A stretch of 64,000 nucleotides of DNA from Aulostomus chinensis (lineage: Eukaryota; Chordata; Actinopteri; Syngnathiformes; Aulostomidae), in NCBI GenBank assembly GCA_037954235.1, contig JBBMOA010000040.1:62001-126000 (forward strand), written 5' to 3'. Made by a program: the position numbers and the translations under genes. Shown piece after piece: positions 37,547 to 48,300 of this stretch (within the stretch, counting starts at the first letter, position 1; every line of letters begins with the position of its first letter). The notes under the pieces are model-generated. The model saw only the letters and a program-made list of their open reading frames with translations. It had not been told where the DNA came from and did no database searches.

Positions 37547-37709
37547 GGCAAGGCAAGTTTATTTGTAGAGCACAATTCATACACATGGCAACTCAAAGTG
37601 CTTTACAGTTGCAGAAAAATCTTAAAATCACAAAAAGGCAGATAAAATCATAAAACATAAATAGAATCATTAATTTAAAGAAAAGGAGAAGAGTGCAGAT
37701 AAAATACTT
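37547..37709 (-). other. L2 LINE 3' UTR
   Basis: Sequence between the ORF2 stop (TGA, complement of 37710-37712) and the element end. It carries AATAAA near the end (37558-37563) and the repeated AAGGCAAGGCAAG-type terminus. In L2 elements this region recruits the element's own reverse transcriptase; that role is inferred here from the family. Confidence 0.7.
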
Positions 37710-40694
37710 TCAGCTGTCGTATGCACGACTGAACAGAGTAGTTTTCAGCCTGGTCTTAAACATTGTTACAGTTGATTCCTGTCTCACTTTTTCTGGAAGA
37801 CTGTTCCAGATTTTAGTTGCAGAAAACTGGAAAGTAGCTTCACCATGTTTAGTCCTGACTCTGGGCCCCTGTCGGAGACCTCTACCTGAGGTTCTCAGAG
37901 ACCTGGAGGGTTCATATGGGTCTAACATGTCAGAGATGTACTTTGGTGCTTGACCATGAAGAGACTTGTATACAAGCAGAGCTGTCTTAAAGTCTATTCT
38001 CTGAGCAACAGGAAGCCAGTGCAGAGATCTGAGCACTGGACTAATATGGTCGTATTTCCTGGTTCTAGTCAGGACTCGAGCTGTAGCGTTCTGAATGTAT
38101 TGTAGTTGTTTAACAGCTTGTTTAGAGATACCAGTGAGCAGGCCGTTACAGTAGTCTAACCTACTGGAGACAAATGCATGGATTAGTCTGTCCAAGTCTG
38201 GTTCAGACACTATACCTCTGATTTTGGCAATGTTTTTTAGATGGTAAAAGGCTGCTGATATTACTGACTTTATGTGGCTGTTAAAGTTCAGATCTGAGTC
38301 CAATATTACCCCCAGATTTCTAACCTGTTGTTTTGGTTTTAGAGAAAGGGATTCAAGGTGACTGATCACACTTTCTCTTTGCTTCTGTGGCCCAAAAACG
38401 ATTAATTCCGTTTTTTCTGAGTTTAGCTGGAGAAAGTTGTTTTGCATCCACATGCTTATATGTTGGATGCAGTGGAAGAGTGAATCCACAGGTCCATGTT
38501 CACCTGCTGTCAGAGACACATAGATCTGAGTGTCGTCTGCATAGCTATGGTAGGACACATTATGGCTGCTTATTAGTTGGCCTAGTGGAAGCATGTGTAG
38601 GTTGAACAAGAGGGGCCCCAAGATTGAACCTTGGGGGACACCACAGGTCATGGCCATTTTGTCTGAGCTGCAATTTCCAATTTCAACAAAGTATGTTCTC
38701 TCCTCAAGATAGGACTTGAACCACTTTAGAGCAGAACCAGAGATTCCTAGCCAGTTCTCTAGCCTCTGTAAAAGGATCTCATGGTCAACTGTGTCAAAGG
38801 CAGCACTCAAGTCAAGCAGGACTAAGACTGAGACTTTGCCTTTGTCTGTGTTTAGGCGGATGTCATTTATCACCTTGATCAGAGCTGTCTCAGTGCTGTG
38901 GTGGGGCCTAAATCCAGACTGGAAAGTATCAAAAGTATTGTTGGACAGGAGAAAGTCAGTGAGTTATTGATAAACAACTTTTTCGAGGACTTTTCCTAGG
39001 AATGGCAGGTTTGATATGGGCCGGTAGTTGTTCAGAACCATGGCATCAAGACTGCTCTTCTTTAAAAGAGGCTTAATGACCGCAGTTTTCAGGGCCCTTG
39101 GAAATGTTCCAGTCTCTAGTGAAATCTTAACTAAATGAGTAACTTTTGGTAACAGGCTGCTCAGCACAGTCTTTACAAATCTAGTGGGTAACTCATCAAG
39201 GCAGCATGTAGATGAACTCAGACCTGAAATAATCTCTTCGACTGTTTTGTCACTGACAGGAGTGAAATGTGCCAGCTCGAGGTGTTCAGGTGGATGCTGG
39301 GCTATCATTTGTGTCTTAGAAATGATAGCTTTTTTAATATCTTGAACTTTATCACTAAAGAATTTTGCAAATTCATTGCATTTTGATATAGAAATGAATT
39401 CTAAGGGCAGTGGAACCGAAGGGTTTGTTAATCTGTTTACAGTAGCAAACAGAACTCGAGAATTACCATTCGAGTTTGTAATCACTTCAGAGAAATACCT
39501 CTCCCTAGCTCTTCGTAAAGTCTGGTTAAACATGGATAATTTTTGTCTATAAATGCCATAGTCAACCTGTAGCTTTGACTTGCGCCATTTCCGTTCGGCT
39601 CTCCGGCACCCTCTTTTTTGTGCCCTGACAGAGTCTTCATTTCTCCATGGTGCTTTTTGTCTGTCTTTAACTATTCTAACCTTAACAGGAGCAATGGTGT
39701 CCAAGACATTCAAAACACTTGATGTATACGAGTTTAACAGATCATTAACATTAGAACCAGAGGTGTTTTCAAAAGCAACCATTTCCATAAACTGTGTCCT
39801 TGTTTTGTCATTTATGAGTCTTCTCCGAACCATTGACGACCCATGTGCTGGCTTGGGTATAACAGAAAGATTAAAGAAAACACAAAAATGATCTGATAAT
39901 GCAATATCCATGACATTAACACCTGAAACAATAACCCCTTTTGTAATGAGCACGTCCAGTGTGTGCCCTCTGTTGTGAGTGGGTTCGTTCACATACTGAG
40001 TTAGACCAAACGTTTCAAGGACAGCACTGAGTTCTTTAGCATGTCTGTCACTGGCTACATCCACATGCACATTTAAATCACCTGTAATAACCAAACAGTC
40101 AAATTCGGTGCACACAGCTGAAAGTAATTCAGTAAAATCATCAATAAAACAGTTCTGTGGTGGCCTATAAATAGTGATATAAAGTATGGTGGCTTGTTTT
40201 AACTCCAATTTGAATGACAAATACTCAAATGATGAAAAAACTCCAAACGACAATTTTTGTATAACTATATTTTCTCTGAATATGCTACACACCCCTCCAC
40301 CTCTCTTGCTCTGTCTTGTTTCAGATTCAAAGGTGTAGTGAGGTGGAGTAGACTCAATCAGGACTGCATTACCTGTATTTTTGTCAAGCCACGTCTCAGT
40401 TAAAAACATTAAATCAAGATCACGAGAAGAAATAAAATTATTAATTAAAAATGATTTGTTATTTAAAGATCTGACATTAAGCACAGCATGTTTGAGATTA
40501 GACTGAGTTTCAAAGGACTCCAAGTTCTTACAAGAGATATGGATTAGATTTCTCTGCTCATATGGTCTGTCTTTCTCTCTCTTATCTAATCTTCGTGATA
40601 TTACAGTAGGTATTGTTTTTGCAGAGAAGTTCTCCTCCCTGGACCTCCAGTTGGGTATACTATGAGTGGTAGCAACGCAGAGGCCCTTTACATC
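37710..40694 (-). pseudogene. L2 ORF2: endonuclease-reverse transcriptase, one nonsense codon
   Basis: In autonomous copies this protein nicks target DNA and primes reverse transcription there. From the element's 5' end, the endonuclease domain shows NVRSLNNK, LTETWLD (near 40400), GDLNVH (complement of about 40064-40081) and ALSDHF (near 39890). The reverse-transcriptase domain shows NYRPISNLPFLGK, LLDLSAAFDTVDH, GVPQGSILGPLLF and YADDTQIY, with YADD at the complement of 38532-38543; the C-terminal block includes LHWLPVAQRI and WNSLPEKVR. The frame is interrupted once by a TAA (complement of 38964-38966) just after KVLEKVVYQ. Reading resumes in the same frame with LTDFLLSNN, so a single point change (probably CAA to TAA) is the simplest cause. 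The open stretches are 519 codons (from a TTG at 40523) and 417 codons. No ATG occurs between the ORF1 stop and the endonuclease core, so the natural start is unclear. Confidence 0.88.
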
Positions 40695-42167
40695 CTAGAC
40701 AGCAGTGGTGACACTGTTGGAGATTACAGCTGGGCCTGGTGGTGAAGACTGAGCTGGGGGGACTCTGGGGGGAGGGGAAGGGGCACGATACTTCTTTGGG
40801 GCTAGAACCCTCGATCTAATCATGTCTGGAGTGAGAGGAACCATTTTCGTGCCTGATTTTATCAAGCTTTCAAGATGGTTTGGAAATCTCAAAGGTGACT
40901 GTGGAGATGGGAATGAGAGTGAAGAGAGGGCGTAGACACAGCAGGTGGTGCCCAGGACGGCGGTGAGGGAGAAGGTGACAGGGATGCTGCATCCCTAACC
41001 TTCTCCGGAGATGCAGGTTTTGTCCTTGCAGTTGCAGCAGAGTTGTTTTCTGAAGATGCTGATGTTGTTGTTGTGGGAGCTGGAGCTGATGCCTTCGCTG
41101 GGGATGCAGGTTTTGTTGTTGAGGCTGCTGTGGCTGAGTCCTTTCCAGTGGTTGCAGAAGGTGCTGTTTTGGGTACATCCTTTGCCGGGTCCTTGGGTGG
41201 GGAAGAGGGAGCTCCTCTCCCTCTCCTCTTTTCTCTCATCGGTTGCCCGCAAGCCTGGTTCAGTTCAGGCCGGTTCTGATGCCTCAGAGCGTGGAGGAGG
41301 TTATCCGTCAGCCTCTTTACTCCACCTCCATTCAGGTGTGGCCCTTTTCCTCTGAAAAGGTCACCTCGATGCCAAAACAGGTTAAAGTTCTCGATGTAAT
41401 GCAATCCTCTGGACTCGCAGATGTTGGGTAGCCACGTGTTCAACTGAAGCAGTCGGCTGAATTTATTCACTTTGCTGTCCGTGATTGGGGGGGGGTCCAC
41501 TAATAAACGTGGGTAACCCCACTTTATGGAGTCTCTCAAAGAGTGCAAGAAAGTCTTCTTTCAAGATTTCAGACTGTTGATTTCTGATGTCCACTGCACC
41601 CACGTGAACGATCAGCTGTTTCACTCCCTGGTTCGTAGCTAGCTCCCAAGGTAGCGCCTGAGTGATGTCAGACACTGTAGCACTGGGGTAGCTGCTTGTT
41701 ATTATCTGCTTACAGTTTATGTTAGATACGGCCCCGTCTCCTAGCAGCAGCGTATCTTTGACCTTGACGCTTGGCACAGTTTTTCGGCCAGGCTGCCTCC
41801 CTGCTTTGACATCATCCCCATTTTTATGTGACAGTGGTAAGAATCTGTTGGTTAACTTTATTCCGGGTGATGTAATTAGTCTTTCATTCCGAACATTTTG
41901 ACGTCTCTTTGGTTTAGCACCAAGATTACGGTCAAGCCTCGGAGAAGACACAGTGTCATTTAGCTTTAGGTTGTGAGGAGCAGTCTTTTCACCCCTTTCT
42001 TTGGAAGTAAAAGTGGATTTCTTACCACTGGAGATCACTGGAAGAGTATCATGAAGTCCTTTTTCTGTTTCTAGGGTGAAAATCCATTCTTGTAGTGCAC
42101 AAATTTGTTGTTTGTAAATCCGACAGTTTTCGCAGGGAGACTCTGTTTGGGTTACTCCTTCGGTCAT
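40695..42167 (-). pseudogene. L2 ORF1: SGNH-hydrolase-like protein with two frame changes
   Basis: Starts at an ATG (complement of 42165-42167) with MTEGVTQTESPCENC and a short helical segment. A basic linker follows, then an SGNH/GDSL-type fold: LLGDGAVSNI, LIVHVGAVDIRNQ, LPTFISGPPP in the first frame, and RLLQLNTWLP, LHYIENFNLFW, GPHLNGGGVKRL in the second. The switch lies at a run of nine C (complement of 41487-41495), where a one-base length change would explain the break. The second frame runs through a Pro/Ser/Ala/Thr-rich tail to 40889. The first frame is needed again between about 40994 and 40889 to read LRFPNHLESLIKSGTKMV up to the TAG at 40695-40697. Two compensating indels are the simplest reading. 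The usual GDS nucleophile serine is Gly here (GDG) and the DxxH position reads KGPH, so esterase activity is doubtful. Confidence 0.75.
41487..41495 (-). other. Homopolymer frameshift site in L2 ORF1
   Basis: A run of nine G on the plus strand (nine C in ORF1 sense) at the point where homology to the SGNH domain moves from one frame to the next. The run could be a true indel or a sequencing length error. Confidence 0.75.
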
Positions 42168-42384
42168 GTTGAAAACTTGTCGCTGAGTCGTCAGATACGT
42201 TTTTAAAAAAGAAAAAAAATGATTAAGAAGTCTTGGTTTACTTAAAAGAAAGAAACAAAATCATATCCAAGACTGGCAGAAAAAAAGTCAAATGAAAGTA
42301 AAATGATTAAAAGGCAGATAAAAGCATAAGCAGCAGGAGAGAGCAAAGAGACGTCTGCACTCTTCAGAAGCAGGAAGCAGCCTG
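42168..42384 (-). other. L2 LINE 5' UTR
   Basis: A 217-bp leader between the element's 5' boundary, set by the target duplication at 42385, and the ORF1 ATG. It includes an A-rich stretch (T-rich in element sense) at about 42205-42222. The internal promoter expected of a LINE would lie here; I recognise no specific motif. Confidence 0.6.
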
Positions 42385-42392
42385 AAAATGAA
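42385..42392. repeat. Target-site duplication of the L2 LINE (5' side of element)
   Basis: AAAATGAA, identical to 37539-37546, followed directly by the satellite text CACTTCATGCATAACTCC. Confidence 0.85.
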
Positions 42393-45300
42393 CACTTCAT
42401 GCATAACTCCTGTATTTTTTGGAAAACTGAGTGAAATCCACCTGTAACTTAAAGTTTATGCATCTTTCTTTGCTTTCAAGTTGAAACTTGACTGAAAACT
42501 CACTTTGAACAAAAGTTATGGCTGTTTTGTATCACAGGTCACAAATAGTGTTTTCTAAGCGTGAGAAGGCAAAAATGAACACTTCATGCATAATTCCTGT
42601 ATTTTGAGGAAAACTGAGTGAAATTCACCTGTAACTTAAAGTCCATGCATCTTTCTATGCTTTCAGGTTGAAACTTGACTGAAAACTCACTTTGAACAAA
42701 AGTTATGGCTGTTTTGTATCACAGGTCACAAATAGTGTTTTCTCAGTGAGAGAAGGCCAAAATGAACACTTCATGCATAACTCCTGTAATTTGAGGAAAA
42801 ATGCCTGAAATCCACCTCTAACTTAAAGTCCATTCATCTTTTTAAGCTTTCAGGTTGAAACTTGACTGAAAACTCACTTTGAACAAAAGTTATAGCTGTT
42901 TTGTATCACAGGTCACAAATAGTGTTTTCTCAGCGAGAGAAGGCCAAAATGAACACTTCATGCATAAGTCCTGGATTTTGAGGAAAACTCACTGAAATCA
43001 AGCTGTAACTTCAAGTTTATGCATCTTTCTATGCTTTCAGGTTGAAACTTGACTGAAAACTCACTTTGAACAAAAGTTATGGCTGTTTTGTATAAAAGAT
43101 CAAAAATAGCGTATATCAAGCGAGAGAAGGAAAAAATGAACATTTCATGCAAAACTCCTGTATTTTGAGAAGAACTGCATGAAATCCACCTCTGACTTCA
43201 AGTTTATGCATCGTTCTGTGCTTTCAGGTTGAAACTTGACTGAAAACTCACTTTGAACAAAAGTTATGGCTGTTTTGTATCACAGGTCACAAATAGTGTT
43301 TTCTCAGCGAGAGAAGGCCAAAATGAACACTTCATGCATAAGTCCTGGATTTTGAGGAAAACTGCGTGAAATCCACCTGTAACTTCTCTTTTATGCATCT
43401 TTCTATGCTTTCAGGTGGAAACTTGACTGAAAACTCACTTTGAACAAAATTTATGGCTGTTTCGTATCACATGTCACAAATAGCGTTTTCACAGCGAGAG
43501 AAGCCCAAAATGAACATTTCATGCAAAACTCCTGTATTTTGAGGAAAACTGCCTGAAATCCACCTGTAACTTCAAGTTTATGCATCTTTCTATGCTTTCA
43601 GGTTGAAACTTGACTGAAAACTCACTTTGAACAAAAGTTATGGCTGTTTTGTATAAAAGATCAAAAATAGCGTATATAAAGCGAGAGAAGGCCAGAATGA
43701 ACACTTCATGCATAACTCCGGGATTTTGAGGAAAACTGCGTGAAATCCACCTGTAACTTCTCTTTTATGCATCTTTCTATGCTTTCAGGTGGAAACATGA
43801 CTGAAAACTCACTTTGAACAAAAGTTCTGCCTGTTTTGTATCACAGGTCACAAATAGTGTTTTCACAGCGAGAGAAGGCCAAAATGAACACTTCATGCAT
43901 CACTCCTGTATTTTGTGGAAAACTGAGTGAAATCCACGTGTAACCTCAAGTTTATGCATCTTTCTATGCTTTCAGGTTGAAACTTGACTGAAAACTCACT
44001 TTGAACAAAAATTATGGCTGTTTTGTATAAAAGATCAAAAATAGCGTATATCAAGCGAGAGAAGGAAAAAATGAACATTTCATGCAAAACTCCTGTATTT
44101 TGAGAAGAACTGCATGAAATCCACCTCTGACTTCAAGTTTATGCATCGTTCTGTGCTTTCAGGTTGAAACTTGACTGAAAACTCACTTTGAACAAAAGTT
44201 ATGGCTGTTTTGTATCACAGGTCACAAATAGTGTTTTCTCAGCGAGAGAAGGCCAAAATGAACACTTCATGCATAACAACTGTATTTTCAGGAAAACTGC
44301 ATGAAATCAACCTGTAACTTCAAGTTTATGCATCTTTCTATGTTTTCAGGTTGAAACTTGACAGAAAACTTACATTGAAAAAAAAAATAATGGCTGTTTT
44401 TTATTATCACAGGTCACAAATAGCGTTTTCTCAGCGAGAGAAGGCCAAAATGAACACTTAATACATAACTCCTAGTTTTTTTTTGGAAAACTGCCTGAAA
44501 TCCACCTGTAACTTCAAGTTTATGCATCTTTCTAAGCTTTCAGGTTGAAACTTGACTGAAAACTCACTTTGAAATGAAGTTATGTCTGTTTGGTATCACA
44601 GGTCACAAAAAGTGTTTTCACAGCGAATGAAGACCAAAATGAATAATTCATACACAACTCCTTTATTTTGAGGAAAACTGCATGAAATCCACCTGTAACT
44701 TCTCTTTTTTGCATCTTTCTATGCTTTCAGGTTGAAACTTGACTGAAAACTCACTTTGAACAAAAGTTATGGCTGTTTTGTGTCACAGATCCCAAATAGT
44801 GTTTTCTCAGCGAGAGAAGGCCAAAATGAACACTTCATGCATAACTCCTGTATTTTGAGGAAAACTGAGTGAAATCCACCTGTAACTTCTCTTTTACGCA
44901 TCTTTCTATGCTTTCAGGTTGAAACTTGACTGAAAACTCACTTTGAACAAAAGTTATGGCTGTTTTGTGTCACAGGTCCCAAATAGAGTTTTCTCAGCGA
45001 GAAAAGGTCAAAATGAACACTTCATGCAGAACTCCTGTATTTTGAGGAAAACTAAGTTAAATCCACCTGTAACTTCACGTGTATTCATCTTTCTAAGCTT
45101 TCAGGTTGTAACTTAACTGAAAACTCACTTTGAACAAAAGTTATGGCTGGTTTGTATCACAGGTCACAAATAGTGTTTTCACAGCGAGAGAAGGCCAAAA
45201 TGAACACTTCATGCATAACTCCTGTATTTTTTGAAAACTGAGTGAAATGCACCTGTAATTTCAAGTTTATGCGTCTTTCTATACTTTCAGGTCAAAACTT

Positions 45301-48300
45301 GACTGAAAACTCACTTTGAACAAAAGTTATGGCTGTTTTGTATCACAGGTCACAAATAGCCTTTTCTCAGCGAGAGAAGGCCGAAATGACCACTTTATGC
45401 AGAACTCCAGTATTTTGAAGAAAACTAAGTGAAATCAACGTGTCATGTCAAGGTAATGTAATTTTCATTATATCCAGGTTGAAACTTGTCTGAAAACTCA
45501 CTTTGAACAAAAGTTATGGCTGTTTTGTATCACAGGTCACAAATAGCGTTTTTTCATCGACAGAAGGCCAAAATGAACACTGCATGCATAACTCCTTCAT
45601 TTTTTGGAAAACTGCATGAAATACACTTTTTCACTTCAAGTTAATGCATCTTTCTATGCTTTCAGGTTGAAACTTGACTGAAAACTTACATTGAAAAAAA
45701 ATAATGGCTGTTTTTTATTATCACAGGTCACAAATAGCGTTTTCTGAGCGAGAGAAGGCCAAAATGAACACTTCATGCTTAACTCCTGTATTTTCAGGAA
45801 AACTGCATGAAATCCACCTGTAACTTCAAGTTTATGCATCTTTCTATGCTTTCAGGTTGAAACTTGACTGAAAACTCACTTTGAACTAAAGTTTTGGCTG
45901 TTTTTTTATTATCACAGGTCACAAATAGCGTTTTCTCAGCGAGAGAAGGCCAAAATGAACACTTCATGCAGAACTCCTGTATTTTGATGAAAACTCACTG
46001 AAATCCACCTGTAACTTCAAGTTTATGCATCTTTCTATGCTTTCAGGTGGAAACTTGACTGAAAACTCACTTTGAAGAAAAGTTATGGCTGTTTTGTATC
46101 ACAGGTCACAAATAGTGTTTTCTCAGCGAGAGAAGGCCAAAATGAAAACTTCATGCAGAACTCCTGTATTTTGAGGAAAACTGCCTGAAATCCACCTCTA
46201 ACTTCTCTTTTATGCATCTTTCTATGCTTTCAGGTTGAAACTTGACTGAAAACTCACTTTGAACAAAAGTTATGGCTATTTTGTATGACAGGTCACAAAT
46301 AGCGTTTTCTCAGCGAGAGAAAGCCAAAATGAACATTTCATGCATAACTCCTGTATTTTGAGGAAAACTGCATGAAATCCACCTCTGATTTCACTTTTAT
46401 GCATCTTTCTATGCATTCAGGTTGAAACTTGACTGAAAACTCACTTTAAACAAAAGTTATGGCTGTTTTGTATCACAGGTCACAAATAGTGTTTTCTCAG
46501 CGAGAGAAGGCCAAAATGAACAATTCATGCATAACTCCTGTATTTTGAGGCAAACTGAGTGAAATCCACCTCTAACTTAAAGATTATGCATCTTTCTATG
46601 CTTTCAGGTTGAAACTTGCTTGAAAACTCACTTTGAACAAAAGTTATGGCTGTTTTTTATCACAGGTCACAAATAGCGTTTTCTCAGCGAGAGAAGGCCA
46701 AAATTAACATTTTATGTATAACTCCTGTATTTTGAGGAAAACTGCATACAATCCACCTGTAACTTCACTTTTATGCATAATTCTATGCTTTCAGGTTTAA
46801 ACTTGACTGAAAACTCACTTTGAAAAAAAGTTATGGCTGTTTTGTATCACAGGTCACAAAAAGCGTTTTCTCAGCGAGAGAAGGCCAAAATGAACACTTC
46901 ATGCATAACTCCTGTATTTTGAGGAAAACTGCCTAAAATCCACCTCTAACTTAAAGATTATGCATCTTTCTATGCTTTCAGGTTGAAACTTGACTGAAAA
47001 CTCACTTTGAACAAAAGTTATGGCTGTTTTGTATCACAGGTCACAAATAGTGTTTTCTCAGCGAGAGAAGGCCAAAATGAACACTTCATGCATAACTCCT
47101 GTATTTTGAGTAAAGCTTCCAGAAATCCACCTGTAACTCCAAATTTATGCATCTTTCTATGGTCTCAGGTTGAAACTTGACTGAAAACTAACTTTGAACA
47201 AAAGTTATGGCTGTTTTGTATCACAGGTCACAAATAGCGTTTTCTCAGCAAGAGAAGGCCAAAATGAACACTTCATGCTTAACTCCTGTATTTTTAGGAA
47301 AACTGCATGAAATCCACCTTTAACTTCAAGTTTATGCATCTTTCTATGCTTTCAGGTGGAAACTTGACTGAAAACTCACTTTGAAGAAAAGTTATGGCTG
47401 TTTTGTATCACAGGTCACAAATAGTGTTTTCTCAGCGAGAGAAGGCCAAAATGAACACTTCATGCATAACTCTTGTATTTTGAGGAAAACTCACTGAAAT
47501 CCACCTGTAACTTCAAGGTTATGCATCTTTCTATGCTTTCAGGTAAAAACCTGACAGAAAACTCAATTTGAACAAAAGCTATGGCATTTTTGTATCACAG
47601 GTCACAAATAGTGTTTCCTCAGCGAGAGAAGGCCAAAATGAAAACTTCATGCAGAACTCCTGCATTTTGAGGAAAACTGCCTGAAATCCACCTCTAACTT
47701 CTCTTTTCTGCATCTTTTTATGCTTTCAGGTTGAAACTTGACTGAAAACTCACTTTGAACAAAAGTTATGGCTGTTTTGTATCACAGGTCACAAATAACG
47801 TTTTCTAAGCGAGAGAAGGCCAAAATGAACACTTCATGCATAACTCTTGTATTTTGAGGAAAACTGCCTGAAATCCACCTCTAACTTCAAGTTTATGCAT
47901 CTTTCTATGCTTTCAGGTTGAAACTTGACTTAAAACTCACTTTAAACAAAAGTTATGGCTGTTTTGTATCACAGGTCACAAATAGTGTTTTCTCAGCGAG
48001 AGAAGCCCAAAATGAACACTTCATGTATAACTCTTGTATTTTGAGGAAAACTGCTTGAACTCCACCTCTAACTTTAAGTTTATGCATCTTTCTATGCTTT
48101 CAGGTTGAAACTTGACTGAAAACTCACTTTGAACAAAAGTTATGGCTATTTTGTATGACAGGTCACAAATAGCGTTTTCTCAGCGAGAGAAAGCCAAAAT
48201 GAACATTTCATGCATAACTCCTGTATTTTGAGGAAAACTGCATGAAATCCACCTCTGATTTCACTTTTATGCATCTTTCTATGCATTCAGGTTGAAACTT

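Larger units (their letters stand above)
37547..42384 (-). mobile_element. Full-length L2-clade LINE retrotransposon
   Basis: A 4838-bp non-LTR retrotransposon inserted in the satellite, reading right to left. In its own 5'-3' order it has a 217-bp leader (42384-42168), an ORF1 region with an SGNH-hydrolase-like domain (42167-40695), ORF2 with an apurinic-type endonuclease and a reverse transcriptase (to 37710), and a 163-bp 3' UTR. The tail has an AATAAA on the minus strand (37558-37563) and a possible 5-bp stem (AGCAC 37569-37573 with GTGCT 37598-37602), in keeping with the 3' stem-loops known in L2 elements. Clade assignment rests on the SGNH-type ORF1, the GVPQGSILGPLLF and YADDTQIY reverse-transcriptase motifs and the teleost-type 3' end; CR1-like elements are the nearest alternative. 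Both ORF regions are broken, so this copy is probably not autonomous, but it is complete and only lightly damaged. Confidence 0.9.

Noticed and set aside
37547..37640. Separate SINE at the left end of the LINE (AGGCAAGGCAAG tail is also seen in fish SINEs)
   Set aside because: It is continuous with the L2 coding region, and the target duplication brackets the whole 4838 bp, so it is the 3' end of the LINE.
40870..41355. Several overlapping frames on both strands in the ORF1 tail, rich in Gln, Leu or Ser/Pro
   Set aside because: These are low-complexity shadows of the Pro/Ser/Ala/Thr-rich ORF1 tail; only the frames joined to the SGNH domain and to LRFPNHLESL are supported.
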